The position numbers were made by a program, and so were the translations under genes. A stretch of DNA of 64,000 nucleotides. It comes from Neckera pumila. Taxonomy: Eukaryota; Streptophyta; Bryopsida; Hypnales; Neckeraceae. The notes beneath the pieces were generated by a model, which had not been told where the DNA came from, searched no databases, and worked only from the letters and a program-made list of their open reading frames with translations. Below are positions 50,329 to 62,093 of the stretch, piece after piece. Within the stretch, counting starts at the first letter, position 1. Each line of letters begins with the position of its first letter. The stretch is taken from assembly GCA_963969595.1 (NCBI GenBank), contig OZ018411.1:24550545-24614544 (forward strand). The letters are read 5' to 3'.

Positions 50329-51404
50329 ATGGAGGAGGGAGCCCGCGATGAGGGAAATGGGCAGCCATTGCCGGAAGGGATGGGGCCTGAGTGGATGAAT
50401 TTTATTCAGCAGCAAGTGCAAGCGATACTCCAGACAACGATCCCTCACCTTGTGCAGCAAATTACGGAGCATGCTGCAACAAGGCCGAGGCCGACATCAC
50501 CATCTGCGTCAAGAGGGATGAGCAATACAATACAACTGAGTTCTCAAGGAGGCAACGGTGAGGATTTTGAAAGCCGAGACTCAAAGATTGCGATACCAGA
50601 CAAATTTGCGAGGAAAAAGGGCGGAGAAGTCTACAAGTGGTTTGTCCAATTGCGCCTAGTGTTCTGAGGTAAGCCGCAAGCTTATTGTTATGACGAAGAT
50701 AAAATTGCTTATGCACTTTCATACATGAGTGGCGCAGCACAAAATTGGGCGATGCCAATCTTCAAGCGTTGGACGAGGGGCGACCTTACAAATTATTGGT
50801 TGATTATAATGCATTTTGAGAGGTTGTTGTTGCAGTTTACAGAGATATTGATCACAAGAGCACGGCGGAAGATCGTTTGGGGAGGATCCGACAAACGAGG
50901 TCAATAGCGACATATATCTCTATGTTTCATGAATATGCGGCCCAAGTGGACTGGAATGAGCCGAGTTTAAGGGCACGATTTCGTGGAAGGTTGAAGGAGG
51001 AGATTCTTGATTCGGTTGCCACCACGGAGAACCAACCACATTGGCTACACGACTGGATGGCAATGGCCTTGCTAATTGATGAACGGTTGTGGACTCGTCG
51101 CCAAAATCAACGCCCACCAGCACCAACTGCGCATCCATGAGATCATATCAGGGGATACCAAGTTACTCCGGGAATTACCGGGCCGGTGCCAGTGGACATT
51201 GACGCCATCTCTGCAACAACCACTATGACAAAGATGGCGGCGGATCACTTAGAGTATCAAAGGCAGGGAAAATGCTGGGGTTGTGGGTTGTCTAGGCACA
51301 TACGGGCGAAATGCCCCACCAACCCTTCCAAATCCTTTTCCCTTGCAGTTATGGGGGTAGAGGAAGATGCGAGCAGTGGAGCGGGAAAAGGTCAAGCCCA
51401 GGAC
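50329..51404 (+). pseudogene. gag remnant with CCHC zinc knuckle
   Basis: It begins MEEGARDEGNGQ and shows a Gag capsid-like region (for example the segment ending in SYMSGAAQNWAM, about 50720-50755) and a zinc knuckle C-W-G-C-x4-H-x4-C at 51273-51314 that would bind RNA in the particle. A TGA at 50665-50667 and frame changes near 50670-50900 and 51140 split the frame into four pieces. The gag start is the first ATG after a stop; the true start is unproven. Confidence 0.85.
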
Positions 51405-51449
51405 TGAAGCCATTCATTTGGTACCTGGGCGCATCTCAAACGGCAGCAA

Positions 51450-51652
51450 GTGCAATCTCCAAGTGGGACTTGGTTGACGAACCCTTCCCCATCTCAGCAA
51501 TCGTGGCGGCTGGATGGAGCCACCACACCACACTACTTACGTGCTACCACGGAACCAGGGGCACATCTAACAATAGACGCCCATCTTAACTCGTTCACGG
51601 CGACGACCTTAGTAGACTCGGGAGCTACCGGTGTCTTTATACATTGAGATTT
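51450..51652 (+). pseudogene. Retroviral-type aspartic protease, N-terminal part
   Basis: The catalytic motif LVDSGATG is encoded around 51609-51632 (aspartate codon 51615-51617). The frame stops at TGA 51645-51647, and five bases later the MITE 51653-52116 begins. The rest of the protease resumes at about 52117-52480, so the enzyme, which would cleave the Gag-Pol polyprotein, is split in two. Confidence 0.85.
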
Positions 51653-52116
51653 CATTAGGAAAAAGATGAACCCCTGGAAGAGGCCATGAGACCAGAGAAC
51701 GCAGAGAACGTAAGCCGGGAAAAAAAAAAAAAAAAAAAATTATTTTATTTTATTTTTTTGCAACAGCGAACTGCAGGCGTGGAACGGCATAGAACAGTAG
51801 AGAATAATGCAGCTGAACTGCTTACAAAAATATTAAAAAAATAATTTATTAAAATAAATTCAAAATTATAAAATTTTCAAATCTGACATGGCACCACACA
51901 TGCCATATCAGATTGCAATCATTACAATTTTTATTATTTTATTATTTTTATTATTTTTTATTTTTTATTATTTTTTATTTATTAATATTTTATCAATATT
52001 TTAATATTTTTTAAATATTTTTTTACTGTAAATCACTGTTGAGTTCCTTTGAGTTCCCTAGAGAGGAAGCTTACACTACAAAGGAGTCCCTTCCAGGGCT
52101 CATTTTTTTCCTAATG
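51653..52116. mobile_element. MITE of the CATTAG group (type A, copy 2) inside the protease gene
   Basis: The left end CATTAGGAAAAAGATGAACC and the right end GGGCTCATTTTTTTCCTAAT(G) are inverted copies, with CTGGAAG next to both. Inside are long A/T runs, a diverged GAACGCAGAGAACG unit and the palindrome ATCTGACATGGCACCACACA, then TGCCATATCAGAT (51881-51913), shared with 30998-31274. It is nested in the chromovirus, hence younger than that insertion. Confidence 0.88.
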
Positions 52117-52700
52117 TGCTTAAAATTGTGGCACAGAAATTTGAGCCAAGTTAACTCCACGAGAGATTCGAGTTATAGATGGTAGAGTTATAAACTCTGG
52201 CCTTATCACTCACGAAGCAACATTCAACTTGACAATGGGAAATCATTCGGAAACCATGGTTGCTGACCTCACAAATATCGGTCGTTGGGGACGCTATGGC
52301 TTGTACGTCACGACCCCACAATTTGTTGGTCCCAAAAGCAAGTGATCTTTAACTCAAAGTACTGCAAGCAGCACTGCTTGCAACCAACAATATTGGTCTC
52401 AAGGTCCACGATGGGAGGGTCGAAGGCGTTCCAACTTCAAGGAATGGAGGGAGGTCGCATCCATTTAAGGTCCCAGATTGGCACGGCGCCAACCGCGCAG
52501 CCTGGAGGGGAAGGCGTGTTATGAATTCTCAGGGAGGGAGCCCGTAGAGTGCGAAGTGGGAAACACTCGGCGAGCTCGACCAGCCAGCCCAGCTAACAAA
52601 GCCCGGCTAGTTGCAATTGGTGGCACCAAAGCATGCCCTAGTATCAACACCAGTACTCCGCCTATTGGCAAAAGAAGCTAAGTTGTATGGGCAGATGTAC
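52117..52700 (+). pseudogene. Protease C-terminal part and linker to reverse transcriptase
   Basis: Past the MITE a frame related to the protease resumes (segment reading INSGLITHEATFNLTMGNHS near 52182-52241). It is followed by a linker rich in small frameshifts. It cannot be translated continuously. Confidence 0.6.
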
Positions 52701-53640
52701 TAGAGATCTCAGAGTTGGCTGATGGAGACAAGACCGAAGAGTAGCTTCAACAAATCCCAAAGGAGTATCAAGATTTATTGGATGTTTTTAGTGAAAAAGC
52801 CTCCAATGAACTACCCAATCATAGTGGGTCAGATATGAGAATAGAGTTCAAGGAGGGGCGAGAACCTCGTAATACCAGATTAAGGCCGATGTCTCCTGTA
52901 GAGCTAGAAGAACTCTGATGATACTTGGAAGAAAATATAGGCAAAGGTTGGATTCGATGCTATAAATCTCCAGTCTCGGCCTCCAATGTGTTTGCTTGAA
53001 AGGAGGACGGATCCATCCGTGTTTGTGTCGACTATAGAAACTTGAATCAGATCACAATCAAGAACCGGTACCCTCTGCCTCTCATTCCTAATTTAAAGGA
53101 TCGGTTGGTGGGATCAAGAATATTTACAAAATTAGATATAAGGCAAGCGTATCACCAAGTACAAATGGCAATGGGCCATGAATTTAAGACAGCCTTTAAA
53201 ACTCGCTATGGGTTATTTGAATACTTAGTGATGCCATTTGGGCCCACCACTGCCCTACCCAATTTCAAGCTCACATGCAAAATATCTTCCATGATCTATT
53301 GGACATTTCAGTGGTAATTTATTTAGATGATATTCTTATATTTTCCAAAGATTTAAAAGAACATCAAGAAATTGTCCGAATGGTTTTACAACGCTTGCAT
53401 CAACATGGCCTTTTTGCCAAAGCATCTAAATGTCAATTTCACCAAACTTCCGTGGAATTTTTGGGAATGGTGGTCTCATAAAATGGCTTGGAAAATGTGT
53501 TAGGACAAGATCCAAGCAATTCAAAAATGGCCCACCCTGAAGACAATGAAGGAGGTCCAAGCTTTCCTTGGTTTTGCTAATTTTTATCGTCGCTTTATCT
53601 GTGATTATTCCAGTTCCTCTTACATCATTAACACGCAAAG
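52701..53640 (+). pseudogene. Reverse transcriptase domain
   Basis: Ty3/Gypsy reverse-transcriptase motifs appear in order: [20 protein letters not shown] (about 53020-53080), [13 protein letters not shown] (about 53126-53164), the fingers/palm segment ending LVMPFG, and the catalytic YLDD at 53320-53331 followed by ILIFSKD. A one-base loss near 53262 shifts the frame between MPFG and YLDD. Stops lie at 52916-52921 (two), 52997-52999 and 53479-53481. The enzyme would copy element RNA into DNA. Confidence 0.92.
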
Positions 53641-54110
53641 ATCAATGTTTTGAATGGACTCATTCGGCAGATGAGGCATTTCAAGAATTCCGGTCCCGCT
53701 TCACTAAGGCTCCTGTGTTGATTCACCCTAGTTTTTAACGTCCTTTTGTAGTAGAAACTGACGCCTCCAACAATGCTACAAGAGCTATTTTGTCATAACG
53801 CGGGGAGGATGGGCACTTACACCCATGGGCATATCGAAGCTCTAAAATGCAACTAGCGGAAAAAAACTATGACATGTACGACAAGGAATTGTTGAGCATT
53901 GTGCTTGCATTCCAAGAATGGCGCGTCTATCTTGAAGGGTCCCCCACCAAACTTGAGTGATTTCCAATCATTAGAATCTTGAACACTTTTTAACAACCAA
54001 GCAGCTCAATAGACGACAAGCTCGATGGTCCGAGCAACTCTCGGCATTCAACTTTGAAATTCACCATCAACTTAGGATGTTAAATGGATGCGCAGATATG
54101 CTTTCAAGGC
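53641..54110 (+). pseudogene. RNase H domain
   Basis: ETDASN (about 53755-53772) carries the first catalytic aspartate. It is followed by [16 protein letters not shown] (about 53878-53925), and LSRR ends the domain near 54113. Stops at 53736-53738 and 53796-53798 and frame changes around 53950-54000 disrupt it. Confidence 0.88.
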
Positions 54111-55500
54111 GATCCAATATCCTCAAATATTCCCCAAAAGAATTTAAACCGCTATTACGTTTAGCTGCCATGGAAATCTGCGAGCTAGTTTGGAGCAACA
54201 CTCAAATTATGGACCACATTAAGATAGCCACGAGGCAGGATATGACACTTAAGCCCATATTAGCATTCTTTACGAATGGCCCTGACCGGGCACCGGTGAA
54301 TATCCACCAGCGATTTCAAGACTATACACTTAATAATGGTATACTTTATTTCCAAAATGCAATTTTTGTACCAGATGATGAGGATATACAATACCAAATA
54401 CTACAGTCTAGACATGACGCCCCAGTGGCAGGACATCAAGGTCGAGCAAAAACAATGGATCTCGTCGCAAGAACTTTCTATTGGCCCACACTTCGAAAGT
54501 ACGTTCATTGATATGTCAATGGTTGCAACCTTTGCCAGTGTTCAAAATCCACTCATCATGCCCAATATGGCTTGCTACAGCCTATTTTGGTGGCAAATGC
54601 ACCATGGAAACGAGTCACAGCCGATTTCATTGTTAAACTACCAAATAGCAAGGGATTCGACTCCATTATGGTGGTAGTCAATAAAAATACCAAGTTAGCA
54701 CACTTTATCCCAACAATCAAAACAATCAACTCCTCGGCCACAGCAACACTAACCTTCACCATGTATGGAAACATCACGGCACCTCCGACAAAATTATATC
54801 TAATCGTGGACCGGTGTTTATCTCCAAATTCACGAAGCGGCTATATGAACTTCTCCGCATTTGCCCTGCTCCAACAATGCCTTTTCATCCACAATCGGAT
54901 GGCTAGACCAAAAAAGTGAACCAAGTGCTAGAGCAATTTCTCCGCATGTTCACAACCCGACGACAGGACGATTGGACTGACCTCCTTCTAATAGCGGAGT
55001 TTGCCTATAATAATGCAGTCCACTCGGCTATGGGTCTCTCACCCTTTTATGCCATTTACGGATACCATCCAGCGTTGTCATTTGCTATGCCATCAGCTTC
55101 AATTGTCCCAGCAGCGGAAGACCAAATTCAACTCCTCAAAGATATACATGAAGAAGTTAAATCCATGATTAAAATCGCTGGAGACCAAGCCAAGCGTAAC
55201 TATGACTGTGGCATGCAATTGCAGCCTTCTTTTCAAATAGGCGACAAAGTGTTACTCCGTCACGATAATATCTCTACAACAGCTCCGACCAAAAAATTAG
55301 CATCCAAGTTCTTGGGACCGTTTCCCATTATTGCTAAGTTATCAAACTTCGTCTATCGACTTAATCTACCTAAGACTCTTTGTATTCACAATGTATTCTA
55401 CATATCCTTGCTGGAGAATATTGACCCAATACCATTCCAGGTTGCAGACAGAGACCACCTCCACCCATTGTCACTCCCAAAGGCAATATGGAGTGGGAGG
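54111..55500 (+). pseudogene. Integrase with GPY/F module
   Basis: The zinc-binding region has HDAPVAGH (about 54412-54435) and CNLC (about 54525-54536), then the core segment WKRVTADFIVKLPNS with the first catalytic aspartate. The core end reads ERDRR-less because of frameshifts around 54780-54880. The segment 54916-55527 is a long clean frame ending in the GPY/F-type module (LGPFPIIAKLSNFVYRLNLP). Stops occur at 54509-54511 and 54904-54906. It would insert the cDNA into chromatin. Confidence 0.9.
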
Positions 55501-55680
55501 TCAATAAAATTTTGGATTCTCGACTAGCCAGGCAATGGAGAAAACTTCAATATCTGGTTGTGTGGGAGGGATATGGGCCCAATGAAAACTCATGGGAGCT
55601 AGTCCAAAATTTGCACAATGCGCCAGATGTAGTTGCTAACTTTCACCAGCGTCACCTTAACGCACCAGGGCAAAACGACC
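55488..55680 (+). pseudogene. Chromodomain at the Pol C-terminus
   Basis: A segment of about 60 residues starts MEWEVNKILDSR and contains YLVVWEGYGPNENSWEL, the chromodomain signature (Y/L-V-x-W-x-G-Y ... N-S/T-W-E). By family knowledge it recognises methylated histone H3 and steers integration into heterochromatin. A one-base deletion near 55480 puts it out of frame with the integrase. The frame then stays open through the purine tract into the 3' LTR, to 55919. Confidence 0.92.
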
Positions 55681-55738
55681 CCAGCGTAGTTCAAGGATCC
55701 AAAGGGTTGGATCATACCATCCACCAACTTCACGCTGT

Positions 55739-55753
55739 GAAGGGAGGGGGGGG
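55739..55753 (+). promoter_or_regulatory. Polypurine tract
   Basis: A run of G and A (GAAGGGAGGGGGGGG) three bases before the 3' LTR. It is the expected plus-strand primer of reverse transcription. Confidence 0.85.
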
Positions 55754-55756
55754 TTA

Positions 55757-56413
55757 TGTCACGACTACGCCGTTCCAGCTGGACAAAGACACCACGTTAC
55801 AATCACCAAAGGAGAGGAGGAAGTTACAAGAGAGCGGTTATCTTGAGGCAGTTAGCAAACTAGAAATAAAGCCTAGTGAGGGGGGTGATGTCCCTCACTC
55901 GACATACTTTCAATACTAAGCAAGTTTCTCGTCATGTGATGTCCTAGTTCAATGAATAATTCTAGCTATGGAGATGTGCACGCATGTAGAAGCTTGTGGC
56001 TACTAACTTGATCCTACGTGAGTCTCGAGAGGGCCGTATCAGAAGCTGCAGGTGGCCGCGGTGGTAATGGCGGATGAGGGGCCGGGAAGGGTGGATCCTT
56101 GGAGTGCGGCGACTGGCTGCTGCGCCGGGTCGGGAGGAGTCTGGGCTCGCTGAGTCGCTACACAACGCGGGGACTGCCGCAGTAGGAGGGGAGGGGAGGT
56201 GATGTACTGGCGGGGAGCGGTGATGTCTTGACGAGATCTCCAAGGATGCAGCTGCGCAACAAGAGAGAGGGAGCGGTAATGGCCACTGACCGGTTCTCTC
56301 CTATTGCGGTTTCTTCTCTCCTTTATCTCAGTTCCTGCTGTTAGGATTGCACAATGGACTGAGAGCTGGGAGCATTAGTAGCCTGGACAACTCAGGTTGT
56401 CGGAGTCATGACA
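55757..56413 (+). repeat. 3' LTR of the chromovirus
   Basis: Starts TGTCACGACT and ends GAGTCATGACA with a TGTCA/TGACA inverted terminus. It is the partner of 49546-50198. It is followed by TTCTA, the 3' half of the target-site duplication. Confidence 0.92.
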
Positions 56414-56418
56414 TTCTA

Positions 56419-57681
56419 AAACAATACATTCAAAAGGTAAAAGTTCCTATTATGGTTACTAATTTACTCCATCAGTGTCATTCAATGCTTTAATTGTAGC
56501 CACTATTCATTTCATTATGGCTCAAATTTCAATTATTTATGAATGTCTAATTTAGGTTGAAGCAACAACATTTTAGAAAAAAGGGACTATTCTTGTGTGT
56601 CTAAAGTGAATATTAAAGCATTTAGACTGGAGCCATCTTCCGTAGTAGACATATAGGTAGTTTGTAATGAAGGTATATATGTTTTTGTAGGCTCTATTTG
56701 AGAAGCAATGAGACCACATCAAAATTAGGTATATGAATGGTACTAGCCTAATTGGTCACCCAAACAAGGACTCACTAAATACACTAATTTAAACTATTAG
56801 TGAGGGTACAAAATTAGTATCACTACAAACTTGTTCTATTTTTGGGCTTTTCAAAAATTAAAACAATAAAAAAATGTGATATTTCAACCTCACTAGCTTT
56901 AAGTATTGCGGCTTTAATAAATTTGTAAACTAATTGGATACATCCGATGTTTTTAGATAGTTAATTAATTTAACTTCTAAAAGATTGGGATACATTTGGC
57001 AGGGAAATTGTCAAAAATTGTCTATTTTAGGGCAATGAAAACAAAATGAAAAAAGATTTTAGTAACAAAATTAACTATACAAAATTGTACTATTTGGCTA
57101 TCATGAATGTGTAGAAAAAGATTCATAAATATGGTCAACAAACTGACTTTTGAAATGAGATTTTTGCACTACACATAATTATTGTATCAACAATGGCATC
57201 CTATAGATCATGTTAGTTACATATTTGTCAACTTTCTAAAGTAGAGGAGTTTTGTACATATTGCCCAAAGGCCAAAGAACTTTGGACAATATAGCTTTTG
57301 ATCTAGACGTATACTTGTATATCTATTGGGGGGGAAACAAAGAAAAGATTCCTAAAATTGTCTTTATATTGTGTCAAAATTTCAAAAAGATCCATTCAAA
57401 AATGACTTTGTAGGAACCTATCCATACTTCCAATTGAGTTGTTGATCACCTACAAGTGCCATTTTCCGTTTGTCAACACCTAAGAAATTGGCTAAAATGA
57501 ACACTTCTTGACTCAAAATCAATACAACTTTTTAGATGCAACCAAGGATAGGTGAGGAGTTTTCTTGCAGCAATCTATGAGATTTAAGACATTTGGTGCG
57601 TCCATTCAAGGTGAGTTTAGTGTTGCACATAGAATACCTTGTATTCTCAACTTTGAAAGTTTTTAAAATTTTACTAGAATG
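56419..57681. other. AT-rich spacer
   Basis: No gene. The passage 57370-57440 resembles 10845-10930 (shared phrase ending GTAGGAACCTATxCA), a dispersed repeat fragment. Confidence 0.4.
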
Positions 57682-57869
57682 GGCAATTTCATTAAAATGG
57701 CGATATTTTTTTTAAATGGCGTGAAAACAACTCAAAATGACCATTCTAAATCTATACCTATCCTCGATGATTCAAAACGGCCGTTCGGAAATCTATATTT
57801 GTCCTAGATGGTGAAAATGGCACACTGTCAAAGTAGCACTTGGAATACCGCCATTTTAATGAAATTACC
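57682..57869. mobile_element. Small MITE with AATTTCATTAAAATGG ends, copy 2
   Basis: GGCAATTTCATTAAAATGGC at the left is mirrored by GCCATTTTAATGAAATTACC at the right. Inner words (AAATCTATA..T.TCCT.GATG) occur twice. It is a relative of 13825-14024. Confidence 0.75.
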
Positions 57870-58626
57870 GATTAGAGAGTCAGAAAATTATGAAACTACA
57901 GGGGTTGTGTTTCTCTTGAGGCTTTGCTATGCTCAGTTTGTAAGTTGCAATCACACAGCCTAGGTGCAGAATTCCAGAGACCGCCTGATCAATGGTACGT
58001 GAATTTAACAGAAAATAATCTAAAAATTCATGCAAGAGCTACAGTACGGGAGCGACACGCAACATTATGAGCTCGAAGTCAGCATGAACGGATTTATTTC
58101 TTCGGAAGCAAAATCTTTGCAAAGCCGTGAACAATAGTAACTCGTTTGTCCCAGTTGTTGACAATCGGGATTTAGCCAACCTCGATCGATGTAATTTTAT
58201 TCCTAAGTACAGTACTACAGTCTACCAACAGAAGTTAAGGAGTTTATATATAAAAGCAAAAAAAACCAAGAGTCTTGTGCTGCTAATCTCCAGTTTTATT
58301 GCTCTAACTAGAACTTACACTAGCAGAAATGGTACATTTTGACGAACAGGAGGAAGACATGAGGTTCCATTTTACAAGCAAAGCCCAACCAAGGTTCTAT
58401 CCTCTGCTCAAAACCTGAGAACAGGATTCCACATCCCTAGAGCACTCTGGAAAAAATTGAAGTAAAATGGACGGTCTCTTGCGTTGATTGAAATGTATGG
58501 TGACCGTCCACTTTCCAATCAACGCAAAAGCAAACCCAAAACACTCCGAATCTGCTCTAAACTCGATGATGGCGTCACCGAACTAAACTCACCGAAACAT
58601 GGACACTTTTGTACAGAAGATTATGA

Positions 58627-61600
58627 CTAAACATGTTGTGAGCTTCGGAATGAACCCAGAGCTTTGAAAGGGCCTGCTCTCAATACTTTTTGGTGATAAG
58701 CCGCAGCCAGAGCAGCTCCAACGAATGGACCCACCCAGAAGATGTACTGCAACATACATGTCATCATACATTTCATATTGTAAGTACTCAAACATTTATT
58801 GTTCCAAACATACTAAATTAAGACAGGCATTTATATCTGAGAAAAGTGTACAAAAAGAAAAAAACATAATAGGACATGTGTATCTGCATGCGGGGATAAC
58901 GCGGCCACTCACATGATCATCCCAAGGTTTGCTGCGGTTGTAAATCACGGCTGGGCCGAAGCTCCTGGCGGGGTTGATGCCAGTTCCAGTGATGGGAATG
59001 GTTGCAAGATGCACCATAAACACTGCAAAGCCAATGGGAAGTGGAGCCAAAACCTGGAGATCAAACGCAATTAATCAAACTTTAGCATAAGCTTAAGAAA
59101 CTTTTCTAGCTGCCGTGGCTCGCGGAAAACTAAGTAAGTTAAGTTAACGCACTCAGGCTACGAGGTTCCTACTTGGTTTCATGGCACAAATTTCTGACTA
59201 GTACGTGGAGAAACAGTCGTTTGTGGAATTTCACTGAAGCAACTTGGAGTGAGGAGCAAGCGAGCGACTTAATGTTAATGTATTACAAAGTACGTGACAC
59301 AAACGTTGAATTTAAATGAACGGTTTATTAACTTCGTAGGCACGTTACTTATATTAACAATACCTCACATTCATTAAAATAGTGGATTTTCCCGGAATCC
59401 GTACTACGTGACTACGTGATATATGCACAGCCTCAGCTCATATTGTTCTCAGTACCTGCTGCCGACTTTCAGGTGGAAACGAGGTGCAGTTTCAGTCACC
59501 CTATTGAAACCTCAGATCTAGACCGGTCCCAGCTAGTATTCAGAGCTCCCGGCTATTGACTGTCAAGAGTTTGTTTGCACCGTCACAAACAGTTAAAATG
59601 GAGATATCAGTACATGAAACTGGTGTGTCTCAGGTGCCAGTGAGACTGAAACTTTTGATCTACAACGGTCCTTGTTTTCAGAGCTCTGAACACTTGAACG
59701 TCATAATTTTGACGCATTGAAACATTTTTTTGAAAATGGCAGATTTATTTAAGTTAAAACTGGTGCAGTTTCAGCCGCTCGACTGAAGCCTCAGGCCTAC
59801 ACAAATCCTAGTTTTCAGAGCGCTACGCACCAGTTGGTTTTCAGAGCTCTACTGTAGGCCCTTGATTAATGTTACAGAACTGGAGCTCCGGAACACATTC
59901 ACGTTTCGACGAAGATGGCATGTCTATCCCGATTTCCTTTCAAGCATTTTGTCAGTGTAATCGTATGAATGATATTTCCAAAACGAAAAAAGACTCTTGG
60001 CATCATGGTGACCAACTAGAAGGAAGCGAGGCCGGTTGGCCACTGTCAGAAGCCTGCGCGCACAAAGCATGCAAAAAGAAGTTCGTGTGGATGAATGTTT
60101 GTACCGGCACGTGAGAGTCCCGGGCATTGCGCTTGGGATCGGTGGCGGAGAAGACTGTGTACACGAGGACGAAAGTGCCGATGATCTCCGCACCCAGGCC
60201 CGTCCCCTGATTGTAGCCTACCTGCACGGAGTTCGCTCCTCCGCCGTTGCTCATGTAGATGGAATGCTGGAACCCCTTCACCAGGCCCGCCCCGCAGATG
60301 GCACCCAAGCACTGCGCCACCATGTATGCAAGCGCTCGTGGCAGGGAGATCTTACGCGCTAGCAGCAACCCGAACGTGACCGCCGGGTTGATGTGACCAC
60401 CTGTAATATATATGGCAGGCGTCCCACCGTTACACTCTTCAGCAATTCTGAGAAACTCACGCTCCTAATTCACCGTTACTGGCTACGAAAGAAAGACTCA
60501 TTTGAAAGTTTAAATCTCGTTGTAGAGAGCATGCATGGCCGGTGCTCAGAACAGTGCTCAGACCACTTTGGTAACTCCCTTCTCAAAGGAGCTCAAATTT
60601 GTGCTTAGAAAAGAACCTGGGTTCCTTTTTCATGAGTGTTGAGTCAGCTCTAGCTTCAAGAATGTTATGCACCATAGGACTACTGCACTAGTCCTCCTTA
60701 TTTGTCTTCGCCAGAGTGACGAGTTTCATGTGCTAAACTTGGCTTCTAATACTTTCACCGCTAAAATGTATGCAGGTTCCAAATTACCTTCCGAGATGCT
60801 TCCAGTCTAACGAAATTCGGATACTGCTGGATTTCGAGACAACAGGTAACGTCGTAGAAATTTTTGTATTCTAGCCTCCAGAAGACAACCCTTTATAGTC
60901 AAATTTGTTGTTGAGTACACAACCGTTATTAATATATACAGTATCTCTTGGAGAATCACTCGCCATTTGGCTGTAACTGCATGCTCCAAATTACCATTAA
61001 TTCTAGAAACTTCAAGAAAGATTCTGATACGATGTCTGGCTTTCAATTCGTGACAACGACAGTTCTAATCATCTACAACGGAGACAAAGTTACTTCTCGC
61101 CTATAACTGGCAAGCCTGTAATTTACTGTCATATTTTGTAGTAAGTTGAGAAGCCAAGTCGGAGGGTATATCTCGAAACGTACGTGCCATACTCCTCTCG
61201 ACGACAGGATTCATAATCCACAATTCAAAACTTCGTATTCACGACCAACTCATGCACGAGACAGTCTAAATTGTAACTGGCGGGAGTCGGTGGAATAATA
61301 TGATCACCGTGCTGGTTGAGCTTCTAATTCCAATTCCCTGAATATATATCTATACAGTATGTACACTAGCTAGTCGGCCATTACATATAAATTTTGTAAG
61401 AACGCGGCCCGAATTACTCTAGTTACCTGAGATACCCGCCGTGCAATACACGAGCACGAAGATCATTCCTCCGAAGGCCCAGGCGGCGCCGAGAATGCCC
61501 ACGCCTGCACATCCGGGTTTGTTTTTGGCGCCAATCAAGGTGGCGATGGTAATGTACAGGAACAGCATTGTGGCCACGAACTCCGCGATGATGGCTCGGT

Positions 61601-61703
61601 AGAACGACCATTTCCGAAACTCCTCGGCGTCAATCAGCGGCGCCAGCGGCGGGTCCTGGTAGTCCTTCAGCGCCGGCTCCACACCCACGTCCACCCTGGC
61701 CAT
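58627..61703 (-). CDS. PIP2: PIP2-type plasma-membrane aquaporin, 4 exons
   Basis: A water channel of the plasma membrane. Exons in transcript order: 61703-61427, 60400-60105, 59053-58913, 58746-58627, all with GT-AG borders. They total 834 bases (277 aa), the usual PIP2 size. It has a short N-terminus before helix 1 and a long C-terminus, as in PIP2. NPA boxes are at residues 97-99 and 218-220. The selectivity filter Phe77-His206-Thr215-Arg221 is that of a strict water pore. Gating residues known from spinach SoPIP2;1 all have counterparts: Ser111 (loop B), His189 (loop D, cytosolic pH), Ser270 (C-terminal phosphosite in GSFRS) and Cys65 (loop A disulfide). The start [10 protein letters not shown] is the only ATG that fits. 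Intron 1 interrupts the first HINPA region (SG/GHINPA). No defects are seen; it is very likely functional. Confidence 0.97.
59470..59850. repeat. Degenerate tandem repeat in aquaporin intron 2
   Basis: Three diverged units of about 140 bases share GGTGCAGTTTCAG..., TGAAaCCTCAG.tCTA.AC and TTTTCAGAGCTC words (at about 59490, 59635 and 59765). It is non-coding. Confidence 0.5.
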
Positions 61704-62087
61704 CGTCCCTAACTTTGCCTCCTCGATCGGGTCTCAAGCCTCAACTTGCATCTTCAATTCTTCGATTCTGGAGTACGTCGATAGATTCTGCACACAACTA
61801 CTGCAGCTCTGGTCTGGCCATTAATGTTCTAGATAGATACTGTAGAAGCAATGACAAAATGGGCGGACGGAGTTGTGGGGGATTGATCCGGTTTGATATG
61901 ATGTCGACGGTGGTGAGTCAATTGCTGACTCTTAAAAGCTAGCTAGGCGTGGTCGGATACGACGATCGTGCGTTTATGGCTCCCTCTGACAGATCGCTAC
62001 GGTTGTCGACCGTCGACAGCAAAGCGCCACGAAGCAAAGCGAGCTTATCTTGTGCACAGACGAGCAGGGGAAGATGCCGTAGCGGAC

Positions 62088-62093
62088 TTTATA
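62088..62093 (-). promoter_or_regulatory. Candidate TATA box of the aquaporin gene
   Basis: TATAAA on the minus strand about 385 bases upstream of the start codon, in the GC-richer flank between the gene and the AT-rich spacer. It would imply a leader of roughly 350 bases. No transcript evidence is available. Confidence 0.3.

Larger units (their letters stand above)
49546..56413 (+). mobile_element. Ty3/Gypsy chromovirus, complete but inactivated
   Basis: A 6.9-kb LTR retrotransposon with the order LTR, gag with zinc knuckle, protease, reverse transcriptase, RNase H, integrase, chromodomain, purine tract, LTR. The C-terminal chromodomain places it in the chromoviruses. The integrase zinc-binding region and the chromodomain resemble the Tcn1-like lineage I associate with fungi, mosses and lycophytes (by eye). 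At least nine in-frame stops, several frameshifts and a MITE in the protease region show that it is dead. No tRNA primer-binding site beginning TGG is visible after the 5' LTR. Confidence 0.93.
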
